Shown: one piece after another, positions 8,809-17,977 of the stretch
Numbering within the stretch: position 1 is the first letter of the stretch
How the letters are laid out: each line of letters begins with the position of its first letter
Assembly: GCF_021117345.1 (NCBI RefSeq)
Contig: NZ_CP088261.1
Span: 1,364,001-1,428,000 of the forward strand
DNA: 64,000 bases
Direction of reading: 5' to 3'
DNA from: Microbacterium sp. cx-55
GTDB taxonomy: Bacteria; Actinomycetota; Actinomycetes; Actinomycetales; Microbacteriaceae
Position numbers and translations under genes: made by a program
The notes under the pieces: model-generated
Databases searched by the model: none
What the model saw: only the letters and a program-made list of their open reading frames with translations
What the model was told of the DNA's origin: nothing

Positions 8809-9510
8809 GTGACCGACGCACCGAGCGCGCCGCTCTCCGAGCGTCTCGCGATGATCGACGAGCGGATCGCCGACGCCGCCCGGGCGGCCGGCCGGAACGC
8901 CGATGACATCACCCGCATCGTGGTGACCAAGTTCCACCCCGCGTCGCTCGTCGATGAGCTCTCCGCTCTCGGGGTCGGTGACGTCGGTGAGAATCGCCAG
9001 CAGGAACTCTCCGCGAAAGTGGGCGAGGTGCGGCCCGCGGGCCCGCTTCGCTGGCACTTCATCGGTCAGGCGCAGACGAACAAGGCGCGCGCCGTGCGTG
9101 CCGCTGCATCCGTCGTCCATACGGTCGACCGTGCCCGGTTGGCGGATGCTCTCGATCGGGCCGCCGAGCCGAGCGACGATCCGCTCGATGTGCTCGTGCA
9201 GGTCAACCTCACGGACGACGCGGACCGCGGGGGAGTCTCGCCCGAGGGGCTCGACGCCCTCGCCGCGCACGTCGCCGGATGCCGCACCCTTCGCCTCCGC
9301 GGGATCATGGCCGTCGCCCCCCTCGACGAAGAGCCCGCCCGAGCGTTCGCCCGGCTGCACGGCTACGCAGAACGACTGCGCGCGATCGTTCCCGACGCGC
9401 GCTGGATCTCTGCCGGAATGACCGGCGATTTCATCGAGGCGATCGACGCAGGCGCGACACACCTGCGGATCGGCTCGGCAATAACGGGTCCGCGCCCCTT
9501 GCGCGGATAG
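8809..9510 (+). CDS. YggS/YlmE family PLP-binding homeostasis protein
   Basis: PLP-dependent fold-III (alanine racemase-like) barrel protein of the YggS/PLPBP family, thought to buffer pyridoxal phosphate and affect amino-acid homeostasis. The PLP lysine lies in I-V-V-T-K-F-H-P (about residue 39), with H-F-I-G-Q-A-Q-T-N-K and the C-terminal S-A-G-M-T-G-D-F and L-R-I-G-S-A-I-T-G motifs. At 233 aa it has the usual length. AGGAGG precedes GTG 8809. Its place between ftsZ and sepF is conserved in many Gram-positives. Confidence 0.92.
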   Translation: MTDAPSAPLSERLAMIDERIADAARAAGRNADDITRIVVTKFHPASLVDELSALGVGDVGENRQQELSAKVGEVRPAGPLRWHFIGQAQTNKARAVRAAASVVHTVDRARLADALDRAAEPSDDPLDVLVQVNLTDDADRGGVSPEGLDALAAHVAGCRTLRLRGIMAVAPLDEEPARAFARLHGYAERLRAIVPDARWISAGMTGDFIEAIDAGATHLRIGSAITGPRPLRG

Positions 9511-9543
9511 CCTCGAACTGACGAGCAGCAAACGGAGGATGCG

Positions 9544-10005
9544 ATGTCGAACCCGCTGAAGAAGACCATGGTGTACCTGGGCCTCGCCGACGAGGAAGAG
9601 GTCTACGAGGAGCCGGCTCCCACGCGCGTGCGCAAGAGCGAGCAGGCCGTCGAGAAGGTCGCTGCGCCGATCACGCCGCTGCATCGTCCGGCGGTCGTGC
9701 GTCAGCCCGCCGTGGGTGCGGTCACCGAGATCCTCACGGTGCACCCGAAGCAGTACCGCGACGCGCAGATCATCGCGGAGAACTTCCGCGATGGCGTGCC
9801 GGTCATCATCAACCTCTCGCAGATGAGCGACGCCGACGCGCGTCGGCTGATCGACTTCGCGAGCGGGCTCTCCCTGGGTCTCTACGGGCGTATCGAGCGC
9901 GTGACCAGCAAGGTCTTCCTGCTGTCGCCGGAGAACGTCGCGGTGTCGGGAGACGGAGCGGTCGCTCAGGCCGATCCTGAGGCCGCCCCCTTCACTCAGC
10001 CGTAA
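9544..10005 (+). CDS. sepF: SepF, FtsZ-associated membrane anchor
   Basis: Divisome protein that bundles FtsZ and, in actinobacteria lacking FtsA/ZipA, tethers it to the membrane. An N-terminal amphipathic start ([14 protein letters not shown]), a charged linker and the SepF domain (about residues 58-140, with I-L-T-V-H-P-K-Q-Y and V-P-V-I-I-N-L) are visible; 153 aa. ACGGAGG lies just before ATG 9544. Six bases separate it from the next gene. Confidence 0.94.
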   Translation: MSNPLKKTMVYLGLADEEEVYEEPAPTRVRKSEQAVEKVAAPITPLHRPAVVRQPAVGAVTEILTVHPKQYRDAQIIAENFRDGVPVIINLSQMSDADARRLIDFASGLSLGLYGRIERVTSKVFLLSPENVAVSGDGAVAQADPEAAPFTQP

Positions 10006-10011
10006 TCGATC

Positions 10012-10311
10012 GTGGAGATCGTCCGCCTCGTCGCATCGGTAGCGAACGTCCTGCTGTTGATCTACGTGCTGGTGCTGCTCGGGCGCCTGATCCTCGATTA
10101 CATTCCCATCTTCAACCGTGAGTGGCGTCCCCGTGGCGTGGGACTCGTGGCCGCAGAACTCGTCTACACGGTCACGGACCCGCCCATCAGGCTGCTCCGT
10201 CGCTTCATCCCCCCGCTCCGCATCGGGCCGGTCGCGATCGATTTCGCGTTCGCCCTTACGATGCTGATCTGCTTCGTCCTGCTGTCGGTGACGCGGTCCC
10301 TCGCGGGCTGA
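10012..10311 (+). CDS. YggT family membrane protein
   Basis: 99-aa integral membrane protein of the YggT family, with hydrophobic segments at about residues 5-25 and 70-95 and the conserved D-P-P-I-R-L-L-R-R-F-I-P-P region between. Its biochemical role is unknown; it is routinely found between sepF and divIVA and is presumed to be division-linked. Start GTG 10012, six bases after the sepF stop. Confidence 0.88.
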   Translation: MEIVRLVASVANVLLLIYVLVLLGRLILDYIPIFNREWRPRGVGLVAAELVYTVTDPPIRLLRRFIPPLRIGPVAIDFAFALTMLICFVLLSVTRSLAG

Positions 10312-10400
10312 TTCGTCCCCGACTATGCTGTTCGAAGCGGCCCGTCCGCGGGCATCCCCCTGATATCGGCATGCCGCCACGCCCCGAAAGAGGAATCATC

Positions 10401-11012
10401 ATGGCATTGACTCCGGATGACGTCGTCACCAAGCAGTTTCAGCACGTTCGCTTCAAAGAGGGTTTCGACCCCGACGAGGTCGACGACTTCCTCGACGAGA
10501 TCGTCGTCGAGTGGCGCAAGACGATCGCCGAGAACGACGAACTGAAGGCGAAGCTCGCCGCGTTCGAGTCCGGTGACGCGACTCCCGCCGAGGCACCCGC
10601 GAAGGCGCCCGAGGTCGAAGAGGTCGTCGTCGAAGAGGCCGTCGTCGAGACGCCCGCCCCGGCTCCTGTGTCGAGTGAGGGCGGCACCGCCCAGACGGCC
10701 GGAATCATCGAGCTCGCTCAGCGTCTGCACGACGAGCACGTCGCCGACGGCAAGGCGCAGCGCGACCAGCTCATCTCCGACGCTCAGGCGCAGGCCGCAT
10801 CCATCGTCGCCGAGGCCGAGGCCAAGGGTCGCGAAGAGATGGCCCGCCTCGACAAGGAGCGCACCGTTCTCGAGAGCCGCATCACCGAGCTCCGTCAGTT
10901 CGAGCGCGACTACCGCTCGCAGCTGCGCGGTTTCATCGAGGGCCACCTGCGTGACCTCGAGTCCTCCTCGAGCGGTACCGGCAACACCCCGGTCTCGGCT
11001 ATCGGCCTCTAG
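10401..11012 (+). CDS. wag31: DivIVA/Wag31, polar growth scaffold
   Basis: Cytoplasmic coiled-coil protein that binds curved membrane at poles and septa and directs wall synthesis. The N-terminal DivIVA lipid-binding domain (L-T-P-D-D-V-V-T-K-Q-F, then GFDPDEVDDFLDEI) is followed by an acidic Pro/Ala linker (about 58-95) and a long coiled coil (about 100-185); 203 aa. GAAAGAGGA precedes ATG 10401. An 89-bp gap separates it from yggT, so it may have its own promoter. Confidence 0.95.
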   Translation: MALTPDDVVTKQFQHVRFKEGFDPDEVDDFLDEIVVEWRKTIAENDELKAKLAAFESGDATPAEAPAKAPEVEEVVVEEAVVETPAPAPVSSEGGTAQTAGIIELAQRLHDEHVADGKAQRDQLISDAQAQAASIVAEAEAKGREEMARLDKERTVLESRITELRQFERDYRSQLRGFIEGHLRDLESSSSGTGNTPVSAIGL

Positions 11013-11020
11013 GTCGGCCG

Positions 11021-11692
11021 TTGACGGCTCGACCCCCTTTGCGGACGGCGGCGGCCGGCGTCATCATCGCCTCTCTGGCGGTGCTGGTGCTGGCCGCCGA
11101 CCAGTTCGCGAAGTTCCTTGCAATCGCCTTCCTGCCCAGTGAGCAGGCCGTTCCTGTCATCGGGGACGCGTTGGTCTTCTACCTGATCCGCAATCCGGGC
11201 GCCGCATTCTCGTTTGGTGAGAGCGTGACCTGGGTCTTCACGATCGCCCTCGCCGCGGTCGCCATCGCCATCGTGATCATGGCGCGGCGTATCCACTCGC
11301 GTGCGTGGGCCGTGATCCTCGGACTTCTGCTCGGCGGAGTGCTGGGCAACCTGACCGATCGGCTTCTTCGCGCACCGGGATTCGCCGTCGGTCATGTCGT
11401 CGACTTCATCTCGACACCGTGGATGATGCCGGCGATCTACAACGTCGCCGACATGTTCATCGTGACGATGATGATCGGCGTCGCCATCCTCGTGCTGATC
11501 GGACTGCGGTTCGACGGCACGCGTGACCGCGCGTCCACTTCGACGGATGCGGATGCCTCCGACGCCCCGCCCGAGGGCGACTCCGACGCAGCCACAGACC
11601 CCGCAGTTGTTGATGCGCGCGACCCGCTCTTCCCCGTTGCAGACCCGGATGCGGGCGCCCCGCCGCGTGCGGACGAACCGCGCCGGACCTGA
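11021..11692 (+). CDS. lspA: LspA, lipoprotein signal peptidase II
   Basis: Membrane aspartyl protease that removes signal peptides from diacylated prolipoproteins. Four hydrophobic segments, the catalytic-aspartate regions G-N-L-T-D-R-L and Y-N-V-A-D-M-F and the N-P-G-A-A-F-S motif are present. Start TTG 11021 is nine bases after divIVA; no better start is visible upstream of the first helix. The protein is 223 aa because of a hydrophilic, Asp/Pro-rich C-terminal tail of about 55 residues absent from most LspA proteins. Likely substrates in this window include CtaC and the lipoprotein at 46085. Confidence 0.93.
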   Translation: MTARPPLRTAAAGVIIASLAVLVLAADQFAKFLAIAFLPSEQAVPVIGDALVFYLIRNPGAAFSFGESVTWVFTIALAAVAIAIVIMARRIHSRAWAVILGLLLGGVLGNLTDRLLRAPGFAVGHVVDFISTPWMMPAIYNVADMFIVTMMIGVAILVLIGLRFDGTRDRASTSTDADASDAPPEGDSDAATDPAVVDARDPLFPVADPDAGAPPRADEPRRT

Positions 11693-11693
11693 C

Positions 11694-12614
11694 GTGGAAT
11701 CGCGTTCGCTTCCCGTCCCGGACGGGCTCGAGGGCGTCCGGGTGGATGCCGCCCTCGCGAAGCTGCTGGGGTTCTCCCGCACCTTCGCCGCGGATGTCGC
11801 CGATGCCGGCGGGGTGACCCTCGACGGTCGCGGCCTGGGCCGGTCGGATCGGCTCCGCGCGGGCGGGTGGTTGTCGGTCGAATGGACCCCGAAGCGGGAA
11901 CCGGAGATCGTTCCGCTGGCCGTGCCCGATCTCGGCATCGCCTACGACGACGATGACATCGTCGTCGTCGACAAGCCGGCGGGAGTTGCGGCGCATCCGT
12001 CGCTCGGATGGGACGGGCCGACGGTGCTCGGCGCTCTCGCGGCGGCCGGCTTCCGTATCGCGACCACCGGTGCTGCCGAGCGCCAGGGGGTCGTGCATCG
12101 GCTCGACGTCGGCACGAGCGGTCTCATGGTGGTGGCGAAGACGGAGTCGGCGTACACCGCGCTCAAGCATGCGTTCAAAGAACGCGAGGTGGAGAAGATC
12201 TACCACACGGTGGTGCAGGGGCATCCTGACCCGCTCGCGGGCACGATCGACGCCCCGATCGGGCGCAGCCCCTCGCACTCGTGGAAGTTCGCGGTGCGGC
12301 CCGAGGGCAAGGACTCGGTCACCCACTACGAGACGCTCGAGGCGTTCCGCGGCGCTGCGCTGCTCGAGGTGCACCTCGAGACGGGGCGCACACATCAGAT
12401 CCGCGTGCACATGGCGGCGCACCGCCATCCCTGTGTCGGCGACCCGCTGTATGGGGCCGACCCGACGATCGCGGCCAAGCTCGGCCTGACCCGGCAGTGG
12501 CTGCACGCGCATCAGCTGGGTTTCACGCATCCCGCCACGCGTGAGAGCGTCACCTTCACTTCGGCCTACCCGGCCGACCTGGCGCACGCGCTCGAGGTGC
12601 TCCGCGGGGACTGA
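11694..12614 (+). CDS. RluA/RluD-family rRNA pseudouridine synthase
   Basis: Converts specific uridines to pseudouridine in 23S rRNA; the exact target cannot be read from sequence. An N-terminal S4 RNA-binding domain (about 15-65) precedes the synthase domain, with V-V-D-K-P-A-G-V and the catalytic-Asp motif [11 protein letters not shown] (about 137-147), then G-R-T-H-Q-I-R-V-H. At 306 aa it matches RluD. GTG 11694 begins one base after the lspA stop; the lspA-rluD pair is widely conserved. Confidence 0.93.
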   Translation: MESRSLPVPDGLEGVRVDAALAKLLGFSRTFAADVADAGGVTLDGRGLGRSDRLRAGGWLSVEWTPKREPEIVPLAVPDLGIAYDDDDIVVVDKPAGVAAHPSLGWDGPTVLGALAAAGFRIATTGAAERQGVVHRLDVGTSGLMVVAKTESAYTALKHAFKEREVEKIYHTVVQGHPDPLAGTIDAPIGRSPSHSWKFAVRPEGKDSVTHYETLEAFRGAALLEVHLETGRTHQIRVHMAAHRHPCVGDPLYGADPTIAAKLGLTRQWLHAHQLGFTHPATRESVTFTSAYPADLAHALEVLRGD

Positions 12615-12629
12615 ACGCGTCTCGTCGGT

Positions 12630-13100
12630 TCAGCGTCCGCCCTCGAAGCGGGTCGGTCCGTCTTCGCGCGCCGCGGCGATGCGCGCGCGCATCTCGTCGG
12701 AGACGCCCTGCAGGTCATCGAGCGGGTACCAGCCCACCTCGGTCATCTCGCCGTCTGCCGGGTACGGCTCGCCCTCGATCCAACTGCACCCGAAGGTGAG
12801 ATCGAGGTAGTCGCTCTGGTCGCCGTTCTCGTAGGTGACCCGAGGGATCTGGTGCACCCAGGCCAGGCGATCGACGCGGATGCGGACGCCCGCCTCCTCC
12901 TCGGCCTCGCGCACGGCGGCCGTCGCGGGCTCCTCGCCGGGGTCGATGATGCCCGTGATCGGCGTCAGTGCGCCGTTGTCGCTCCGCCGCCCCAGGAGTA
13001 CCTCGCCGCCTCGGATGATGACGGCGGTCACACCGCTGAGGGGGAGCGGGCGGGTGCCCACGAAGCGGCGCAGGTCGAGGACGAAGTCGGGTGTGGGCAT
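12630..13100 (-). CDS. NUDIX hydrolase
   Basis: Hydrolyses nucleoside-diphosphate-linked substrates; substrate unknown. The 156-aa protein carries a full NUDIX box, G-I-I-D-P-G-E-E-P then REAEEEAGV, at about residues 50-72. Start ATG 13100 is supported by TAGCGT (13108-13113 on the minus strand) seven bases upstream. It is convergent with the pseudouridine synthase (15-base gap) and divergent from dnaE. Confidence 0.9.
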   Translation of the reverse strand: MPTPDFVLDLRRFVGTRPLPLSGVTAVIIRGGEVLLGRRSDNGALTPITGIIDPGEEPATAAVREAEEEAGVRIRVDRLAWVHQIPRVTYENGDQSDYLDLTFGCSWIEGEPYPADGEMTEVGWYPLDDLQGVSDEMRARIAAAREDGPTRFEGGR

Positions 13101-13107
13101 GGCCTCG

Positions 13108-13113
13108 ACGCTA
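13108..13113 (-). promoter_or_regulatory. -10 box (TAGCGT) of the NUDIX gene
   Basis: Seven bases before ATG 13100; leaderless arrangement. Confidence 0.5.
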
Positions 13114-13193
13114 GCGGAGCAGGGGGCGACGCCGCATCCGTCCGCGCCGCCGCACGCGACTCGCCGACCGGGGCGAGTGTCGGAGTCCGAACG

Positions 13194-13199
13194 TAGACT
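13194..13199 (+). promoter_or_regulatory. -10 box (TAGACT) of dnaE
   Basis: Exactly six bases separate it from GTG 13206; no Shine-Dalgarno is present, so transcription probably starts at the start codon. Confidence 0.6.
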
Positions 13200-13205
13200 C
13201 GACGA

Positions 13206-16200
13206 GTGGCAGCCGACTCTTTCGCTCATCTGCACGTGCACAGCGAGTACTCGATGCTCGACGGGGCGGCCCGGATCGGGCCGATGGTGCAAGAGGCCGC
13301 GCGTCTCGGGATGCCGGCCATCGCCGTCACCGACCACGGCAACACCTTCGCCGCGTACGAGTTCTACAAGACGGCCAAAGCCGAGGGCATCAACCCGATC
13401 ATCGGCATCGAGGCCTACGTCACGCCGGGGACGCACCGCTCCGACAAGTCCCGCGTGCGCTGGGGCGGTCCCGAGCAGTCGAGCGACGACGTGTCGGGGT
13501 CGGGCGCGTACACGCACATGACCCTGTGGTCGCAGACGAGCGGCGGCATGCACAACCTGTTCCGCCTCTCATCCCGGGCCAGCATCGAGGGCTACTACTT
13601 CAAGCCGCGCATGGACCGCGAGCTGCTGCAGACCTATTCCGGTGGCCTCATCGCGACGACCGGATGCCCCTCGGGCGAGGTGCAGACCCGCCTCCGCCTG
13701 GGTCAGTACGATGCCGCGCGCGCGGCGGCCGCGGAGTTCCAAGACATCTTCGGCAAAGAGAACTACTTCGCCGAGATCATGGATCACGGGCTGTCCATCG
13801 AACGCCGGGTGATGACCGATCTGCTGCGTATTTCGAAGGACCTCGACATTCCGCTGGTCGCGACGAACGACTCGCACTACACGCATCAGCACGACTCGAC
13901 GAGCCACGCCGCGCTTCTCTGCGTGCAGTCCGGCTCGACCCTCGATGACCCGAAGCGGTTCAAGTTCGACGGCGACGGGTACTACATCAAGTCGCCGGCG
14001 GAGATGCGCCAGATCTTCCGTGATCACCCCGAGGCCTGCGACAACACGCTGCTCATCGCCGAGCGGTGCCAGGTCGAGTTCAACACCGAGGCGAACTACA
14101 TGCCCCGGTTCCCGGTGCCGGATGGCGAGACCGAGGAATCCTGGTTCGTGAAAGAAGTCGAGAAGGGTCTCGAGTTCCGCTACCCGGCGGGGATCCCCGA
14201 CACCGTCCGCGCGCAGGCCGAGTACGAGACCGGCGTCATCGTGCAGATGGGATTCCCGGGTTACTTCCTGGTCGTCGCCGACTTCATCAACTGGGCCAAA
14301 GACAACGGCATCCGCGTCGGGCCGGGGCGTGGTTCCGGTGCCGGTTCGATGGCCGCCTACGCGATGCGCATCACCGACCTCGATCCGCTGCAGCACGGCC
14401 TGATCTTCGAGCGGTTCCTGAACCCCGACCGTGTGTCGATGCCCGACTTCGACGTCGACTTCGACGACCGCCGTCGCGGCGAGGTCATCCAGTACGTGAC
14501 CGAGAAGTACGGCGACGAACGCGTCGCGCAGATCGTCACCTACGGCACGATCAAGGCGAAGCAGGCGCTGAAGGACGCGGGTCGTGTGCTCGGCTTCCCG
14601 TTCAGCATGGGCGACAAGCTGACCAAGGCGATGCCCCCCGCGGTGATGGGAAAAGACATGCCGTTGGACGGCATGTTCAACCGCGATCACCCGCGCTACA
14701 AAGAGGCATCCGAGTTCCGCACTCTGATCGAGACCGATCCCGAGGCGAAGACCGTGTTCGACACGGCCGTCGGCCTCGAGAACCTGAAGCGGCAGTGGGG
14801 CGTTCACGCGGCCGGCGTCATCATGTCCAGCGACCCGCTGATCGACATCATCCCGATCATGCGCCGCGAACAGGACGGCCAGATCGTCACCCAGTTCGAC
14901 TACCCCGCGTGCGAGTCGCTCGGCCTCATCAAGATGGACTTCCTGGGGCTGCGCAACCTCACGATCATCAACGACGCGGTCGACAACATCGAGGCCAACC
15001 GCGGCGAGAAGCTCGTTCTGGAAGACCTCACCCTCGACGATCAGGCCTCGTACGATCTGCTCTCGCGCGGCGACACGCTCGGCGTGTTCCAACTCGACGG
15101 CGGGCCGATGCGATCGCTCCTCCGGCTCCTGAAGCCCGACAACTTCGAAGACATCTCGGCGGTCATCGCGCTGTATCGTCCGGGTCCGATGGGCGCCAAC
15201 TCGCACATCAACTACGCGCTGCGCAAGAACGGCCAGCAAGAGATCACCCCGATCCACCCCGAGTTCAAGGAGTCGCTCGCGGAGATCCTGAACACCAGCT
15301 ACGGCCTGATCATCTATCAAGAGCAGGTCATGGCGATCGCACAGAAGGTCGCCGGGTTCAGCCTCGGCCAGGCCGACATCCTGCGCCGGGCGATGGGTAA
15401 GAAGAAGAAGTCCGAGCTCGACAAGCAGTTCGCCGGGTTCCAGGCCGGTATGCACGCGAACGGCTACTCCGATGAAGCGGTGCAGAAGCTCTGGGAGATC
15501 CTGCTGCCGTTCTCCGACTATGCCTTCAACAAGGCGCACTCGGCCGCCTACGGGTTGGTCTCCTACTGGACGGCCTACCTCAAGGCGCACTATCCCGCGG
15601 AGTACATGGCGGCGCTCCTGACGAGCGTGGGGGACTCCAAAGACAAGATGGCGGTGTACCTGAACGAGTGCCGCCGGATGGGGATCCGGGTGCTGCCTCC
15701 GGACGTGGGGGAGTCCATCCGGTACTTCGCCGCCGTCGGGGAAGACATCCGCTTCGGCCTCGGCGCCGTGCGCAACGTCGGCGCCAACGTCGTCGACGGG
15801 ATCATCGCCGCGCGTGCCGATGACAGCTTCGTCAGTTTTCACGACTTCCTGACGAAGGTGCCGCTGCACGTCGCCAACAAGCGCACGATGGAATCCTTGA
15901 TCAAAGCGGGTGCATTCGACTCGCTCGGATCGACCCGTCGGGCGCTCCTCGAGATCCACGAGGACGCGACCGAGGCGGCCGTCGAGACCAAGCGGAAGGC
16001 CGCGACTGGCGCGATCGGGTTCGACTTCGACAGCCTCTACGACGAGGCCGAAGAGATCATGCCGGCCAAGGTGCCCGAGCGACCCGAGTGGACCAAGAAA
16101 GACAAGCTGGCGTTCGAGCGCGAGATGCTCGGGCTCTACGTGTCCGATCATCCGCTCGCCGGGCTCGAGATCCCGCTCGCGAAGCACGCCTCGATCGGCA

Positions 16201-16724
16201 TCCACGACCTGCTGGCCGCAGAAGACATCGCCGACGGCGATCAGGTGACCGTGGCCGGGCTCGTCACGAGCGTGCAGCACCGGGTGGCGAAGGCGAGCGG
16301 CAACCCCTACGGCATGATCACCGTCGAAGACTTCAACGGCGAGATCACCGTGATGTTCATGGGCAAGACCTACACGGAGTTCCAGTCGCAACTCGTCGCG
16401 GACTCGATCATGGTCGTCCGCGGGCGGGTATCGCGGCGCGATGACGGCATGAACCTGCACGCGCAGAGCTGTTTCTCGCCCGATCTCGGGGCGGTGGACG
16501 CCTCCAGCGACCTCGTGCTCGTCGTTCCCGAGCAGCGGGCGACCCAGTCGGTGGTCGAAGACCTCGCGGCGGTGCTCGCCCGCCACCGCGGTGACACCGA
16601 AGTCGTCCTGAAGCTGCACCGCGATGGCATCGCGAAGGTCTTCGAGGTTCCGCATCCGGTGACCGTCAGCGCCGATCTCTTCGGCGACCTGAAGGGACTT
16701 CTCGGCCCGAACTGCCTCGGCTGA
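13206..16724 (+). CDS. dnaE: DNA polymerase III alpha subunit (DnaE1)
   Basis: Replicative DNA polymerase catalytic subunit. Domains in order: PHP (H-L-H-V-H-S-E-Y-S near residue 8, T-D-H-G-N near 45), polymerase palm with catalytic aspartates in MPDFDVDFDDRR (about 413-424), thumb/fingers, tandem HhH region, OB fold (about 1010-1090) and C-terminal tail. The PHP metal-binding histidines look intact, consistent with the PHP-linked proofreading known for mycobacterial DnaE1. At 1172 aa it has the standard length. Start GTG 13206 is leaderless. Confidence 0.97.
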   Translation: MAADSFAHLHVHSEYSMLDGAARIGPMVQEAARLGMPAIAVTDHGNTFAAYEFYKTAKAEGINPIIGIEAYVTPGTHRSDKSRVRWGGPEQSSDDVSGSGAYTHMTLWSQTSGGMHNLFRLSSRASIEGYYFKPRMDRELLQTYSGGLIATTGCPSGEVQTRLRLGQYDAARAAAAEFQDIFGKENYFAEIMDHGLSIERRVMTDLLRISKDLDIPLVATNDSHYTHQHDSTSHAALLCVQSGSTLDDPKRFKFDGDGYYIKSPAEMRQIFRDHPEACDNTLLIAERCQVEFNTEANYMPRFPVPDGETEESWFVKEVEKGLEFRYPAGIPDTVRAQAEYETGVIVQMGFPGYFLVVADFINWAKDNGIRVGPGRGSGAGSMAAYAMRITDLDPLQHGLIFERFLNPDRVSMPDFDVDFDDRRRGEVIQYVTEKYGDERVAQIVTYGTIKAKQALKDAGRVLGFPFSMGDKLTKAMPPAVMGKDMPLDGMFNRDHPRYKEASEFRTLIETDPEAKTVFDTAVGLENLKRQWGVHAAGVIMSSDPLIDIIPIMRREQDGQIVTQFDYPACESLGLIKMDFLGLRNLTIINDAVDNIEANRGEKLVLEDLTLDDQASYDLLSRGDTLGVFQLDGGPMRSLLRLLKPDNFEDISAVIALYRPGPMGANSHINYALRKNGQQEITPIHPEFKESLAEILNTSYGLIIYQEQVMAIAQKVAGFSLGQADILRRAMGKKKKSELDKQFAGFQAGMHANGYSDEAVQKLWEILLPFSDYAFNKAHSAAYGLVSYWTAYLKAHYPAEYMAALLTSVGDSKDKMAVYLNECRRMGIRVLPPDVGESIRYFAAVGEDIRFGLGAVRNVGANVVDGIIAARADDSFVSFHDFLTKVPLHVANKRTMESLIKAGAFDSLGSTRRALLEIHEDATEAAVETKRKAATGAIGFDFDSLYDEAEEIMPAKVPERPEWTKKDKLAFEREMLGLYVSDHPLAGLEIPLAKHASIGIHDLLAAEDIADGDQVTVAGLVTSVQHRVAKASGNPYGMITVEDFNGEITVMFMGKTYTEFQSQLVADSIMVVRGRVSRRDDGMNLHAQSCFSPDLGAVDASSDLVLVVPEQRATQSVVEDLAAVLARHRGDTEVVLKLHRDGIAKVFEVPHPVTVSADLFGDLKGLLGPNCLG

Positions 16725-16755
16725 GCCTGCCATGGTCGCGGTGGCCTGCCGCGAT

Positions 16756-16761
16756 TAGTAT
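16756..16761 (+). promoter_or_regulatory. -10 box (TAGTAT)
   Basis: Lies about 50 bases upstream of the membrane-protein gene at 16814, which also has a GGAAGGA ribosome site; an ordinary leadered promoter. Confidence 0.4.
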
Positions 16762-16813
16762 CGAACCCGACCTCCCCCCGGCCCGATCGGGCCCGCGCCC
16801 GGAAGGATGCGAC

Positions 16814-17899
16814 ATGACCGATGACCACACCCCGGCGAACTCCGTGACGGAGTTCGACCCCGATGCCCCCGAGCACGACGCGTCGCACGACGTCTCGGCT
16901 CCCCGCGACGACGCCGCTCTGCAAGACGGTGCCGTGCCCGAGACGTCCGCGACAGAGACGGCGGAACCGCCGCAGTACGGGGTCGGACCGTTCTCGATCC
17001 GCGAGGTCGTCCTCGCCGGGATCTGGGCGCTCGGGTTCCTCTTCTCCTTCTTCTCGATCTTCTCGCCGGGTTTCGAATCGGTCTGGACGAGCGGGCTCAC
17101 GTGGGTGCTCACGATCGGCACGCCCACCGTCGCCGTCTTCCTGATCGTGCTCCGTCGCCTGTCGCCGGGCGGCATCCGGCGCGTCGGATCGCTCGGTATC
17201 GACCAGTTCGCGTCCGTCGCGTTCTCGGTCTCCGCCGTGCTCTGGCTGCAGATGGTCTGGGCATCCGTCACCTCGCTCGCCGACAACGGCGTCACCCCCT
17301 ACAGCTGGGTGGTGTGGGTCGAGCTCGTGCTGATGACCGCCGGCGTCGTCTTCACCGTGTTCGCCCCCTTCGTGCCCGGGATCGGTGAGGACTTCCGTTA
17401 CCGCGCAGAGATCGTCGCGCACCGGAACGCCCGGCCGCTGCGCCCCGTGACCGTACGCCCGGCGGCACCTCGCCCGGTGCGTCAGCCCGCTCCGTCTCCG
17501 GCTCCCGCGCCCGCTCCCGAGTACGCGACGGGCGCATACCCGGCCGCGGACAACGCGACGGGCGCTCAGCCGGCGTTCGCCGCGACGCAGGAGAACGCCA
17601 CGGCCGTGTACGACACGGGCGAGTTCCGCCCCTTCGGCGACGCGTTCGTCGAGACCGGCGCTCAGCAGACCATCGACCCGGATCCCGAGCCCGTCGCCGA
17701 GCCCGCCGCGCAGCAGCCGTTCTGGGCGCTCGCTCCGGTCGAACGCGAAGTGCTCGACGAGCGCGGCGCACCGTTGTTCGTCATCGGACCGACAGCGTGG
17801 GCGCTCGTGATCGAGGATCGCGGCGAAGTGTTCGTCGTGCGCCACGAGGATGGTCGCATCGGTTACCTGCACGACGTCACGGACGTGACGCGCGGCTGA
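16814..17899 (+). CDS. Four-helix membrane protein with disordered linker, unknown function
   Basis: 361 aa, not recognised. Residues 1-55 are acidic and disordered; four transmembrane segments follow (about 58-82, 90-112, 130-152 and 158-182). A Pro/Ala linker carries two related A-T-G-A motifs (Y-A-T-G-A-Y-P and N-A-T-G-A-Q-P), and a compact C-terminal segment (about 315-360) includes F-V-I-G-P-T-A-W-A-L-V-I-E. GGAAGGA precedes the ATG. Position between dnaE and hisD and the architecture fit an actinobacterial membrane protein of unassigned role. Confidence 0.75.
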   Translation: MTDDHTPANSVTEFDPDAPEHDASHDVSAPRDDAALQDGAVPETSATETAEPPQYGVGPFSIREVVLAGIWALGFLFSFFSIFSPGFESVWTSGLTWVLTIGTPTVAVFLIVLRRLSPGGIRRVGSLGIDQFASVAFSVSAVLWLQMVWASVTSLADNGVTPYSWVVWVELVLMTAGVVFTVFAPFVPGIGEDFRYRAEIVAHRNARPLRPVTVRPAAPRPVRQPAPSPAPAPAPEYATGAYPAADNATGAQPAFAATQENATAVYDTGEFRPFGDAFVETGAQQTIDPDPEPVAEPAAQQPFWALAPVEREVLDERGAPLFVIGPTAWALVIEDRGEVFVVRHEDGRIGYLHDVTDVTRG

Positions 17900-17912
17900 C
17901 CCGCGAACCTGC

Positions 17913-17949
17913 GAACGCGGCGGCCCGGGGCGACCCGGCCGCCGCGTTC
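17913..17949 (+). terminator. Hairpin terminator before hisD
   Basis: GAACGCGGCGGCC (17913-17925) and GGCCGCCGCGTTC (17937-17949) form a perfect 13-bp stem with an 11-base loop, 13 bases after the upstream stop. No U-tract. Confidence 0.6.
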
Positions 17950-17965
17950 CCGTGTGCGCAGCCGG

Positions 17966-17971
17966 TAGCCT
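17966..17971 (+). promoter_or_regulatory. -10 box (TAGCCT) of hisD
   Basis: Six bases before ATG 17978; leaderless promoter. Confidence 0.55.
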
Positions 17972-17977
17972 GGACGG

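Noticed and set aside
7513..10380. 955-codon minus-strand open frame opposite ftsZ to yggT
   Set aside because: Antisense shadow of well-supported division genes.
13569..16733. Long open frame (over 1000 codons) on the minus strand opposite dnaE
   Set aside because: High-GC shadow of dnaE: no ribosome site, composition mirrors the antisense of dnaE and no domain is recognisable.
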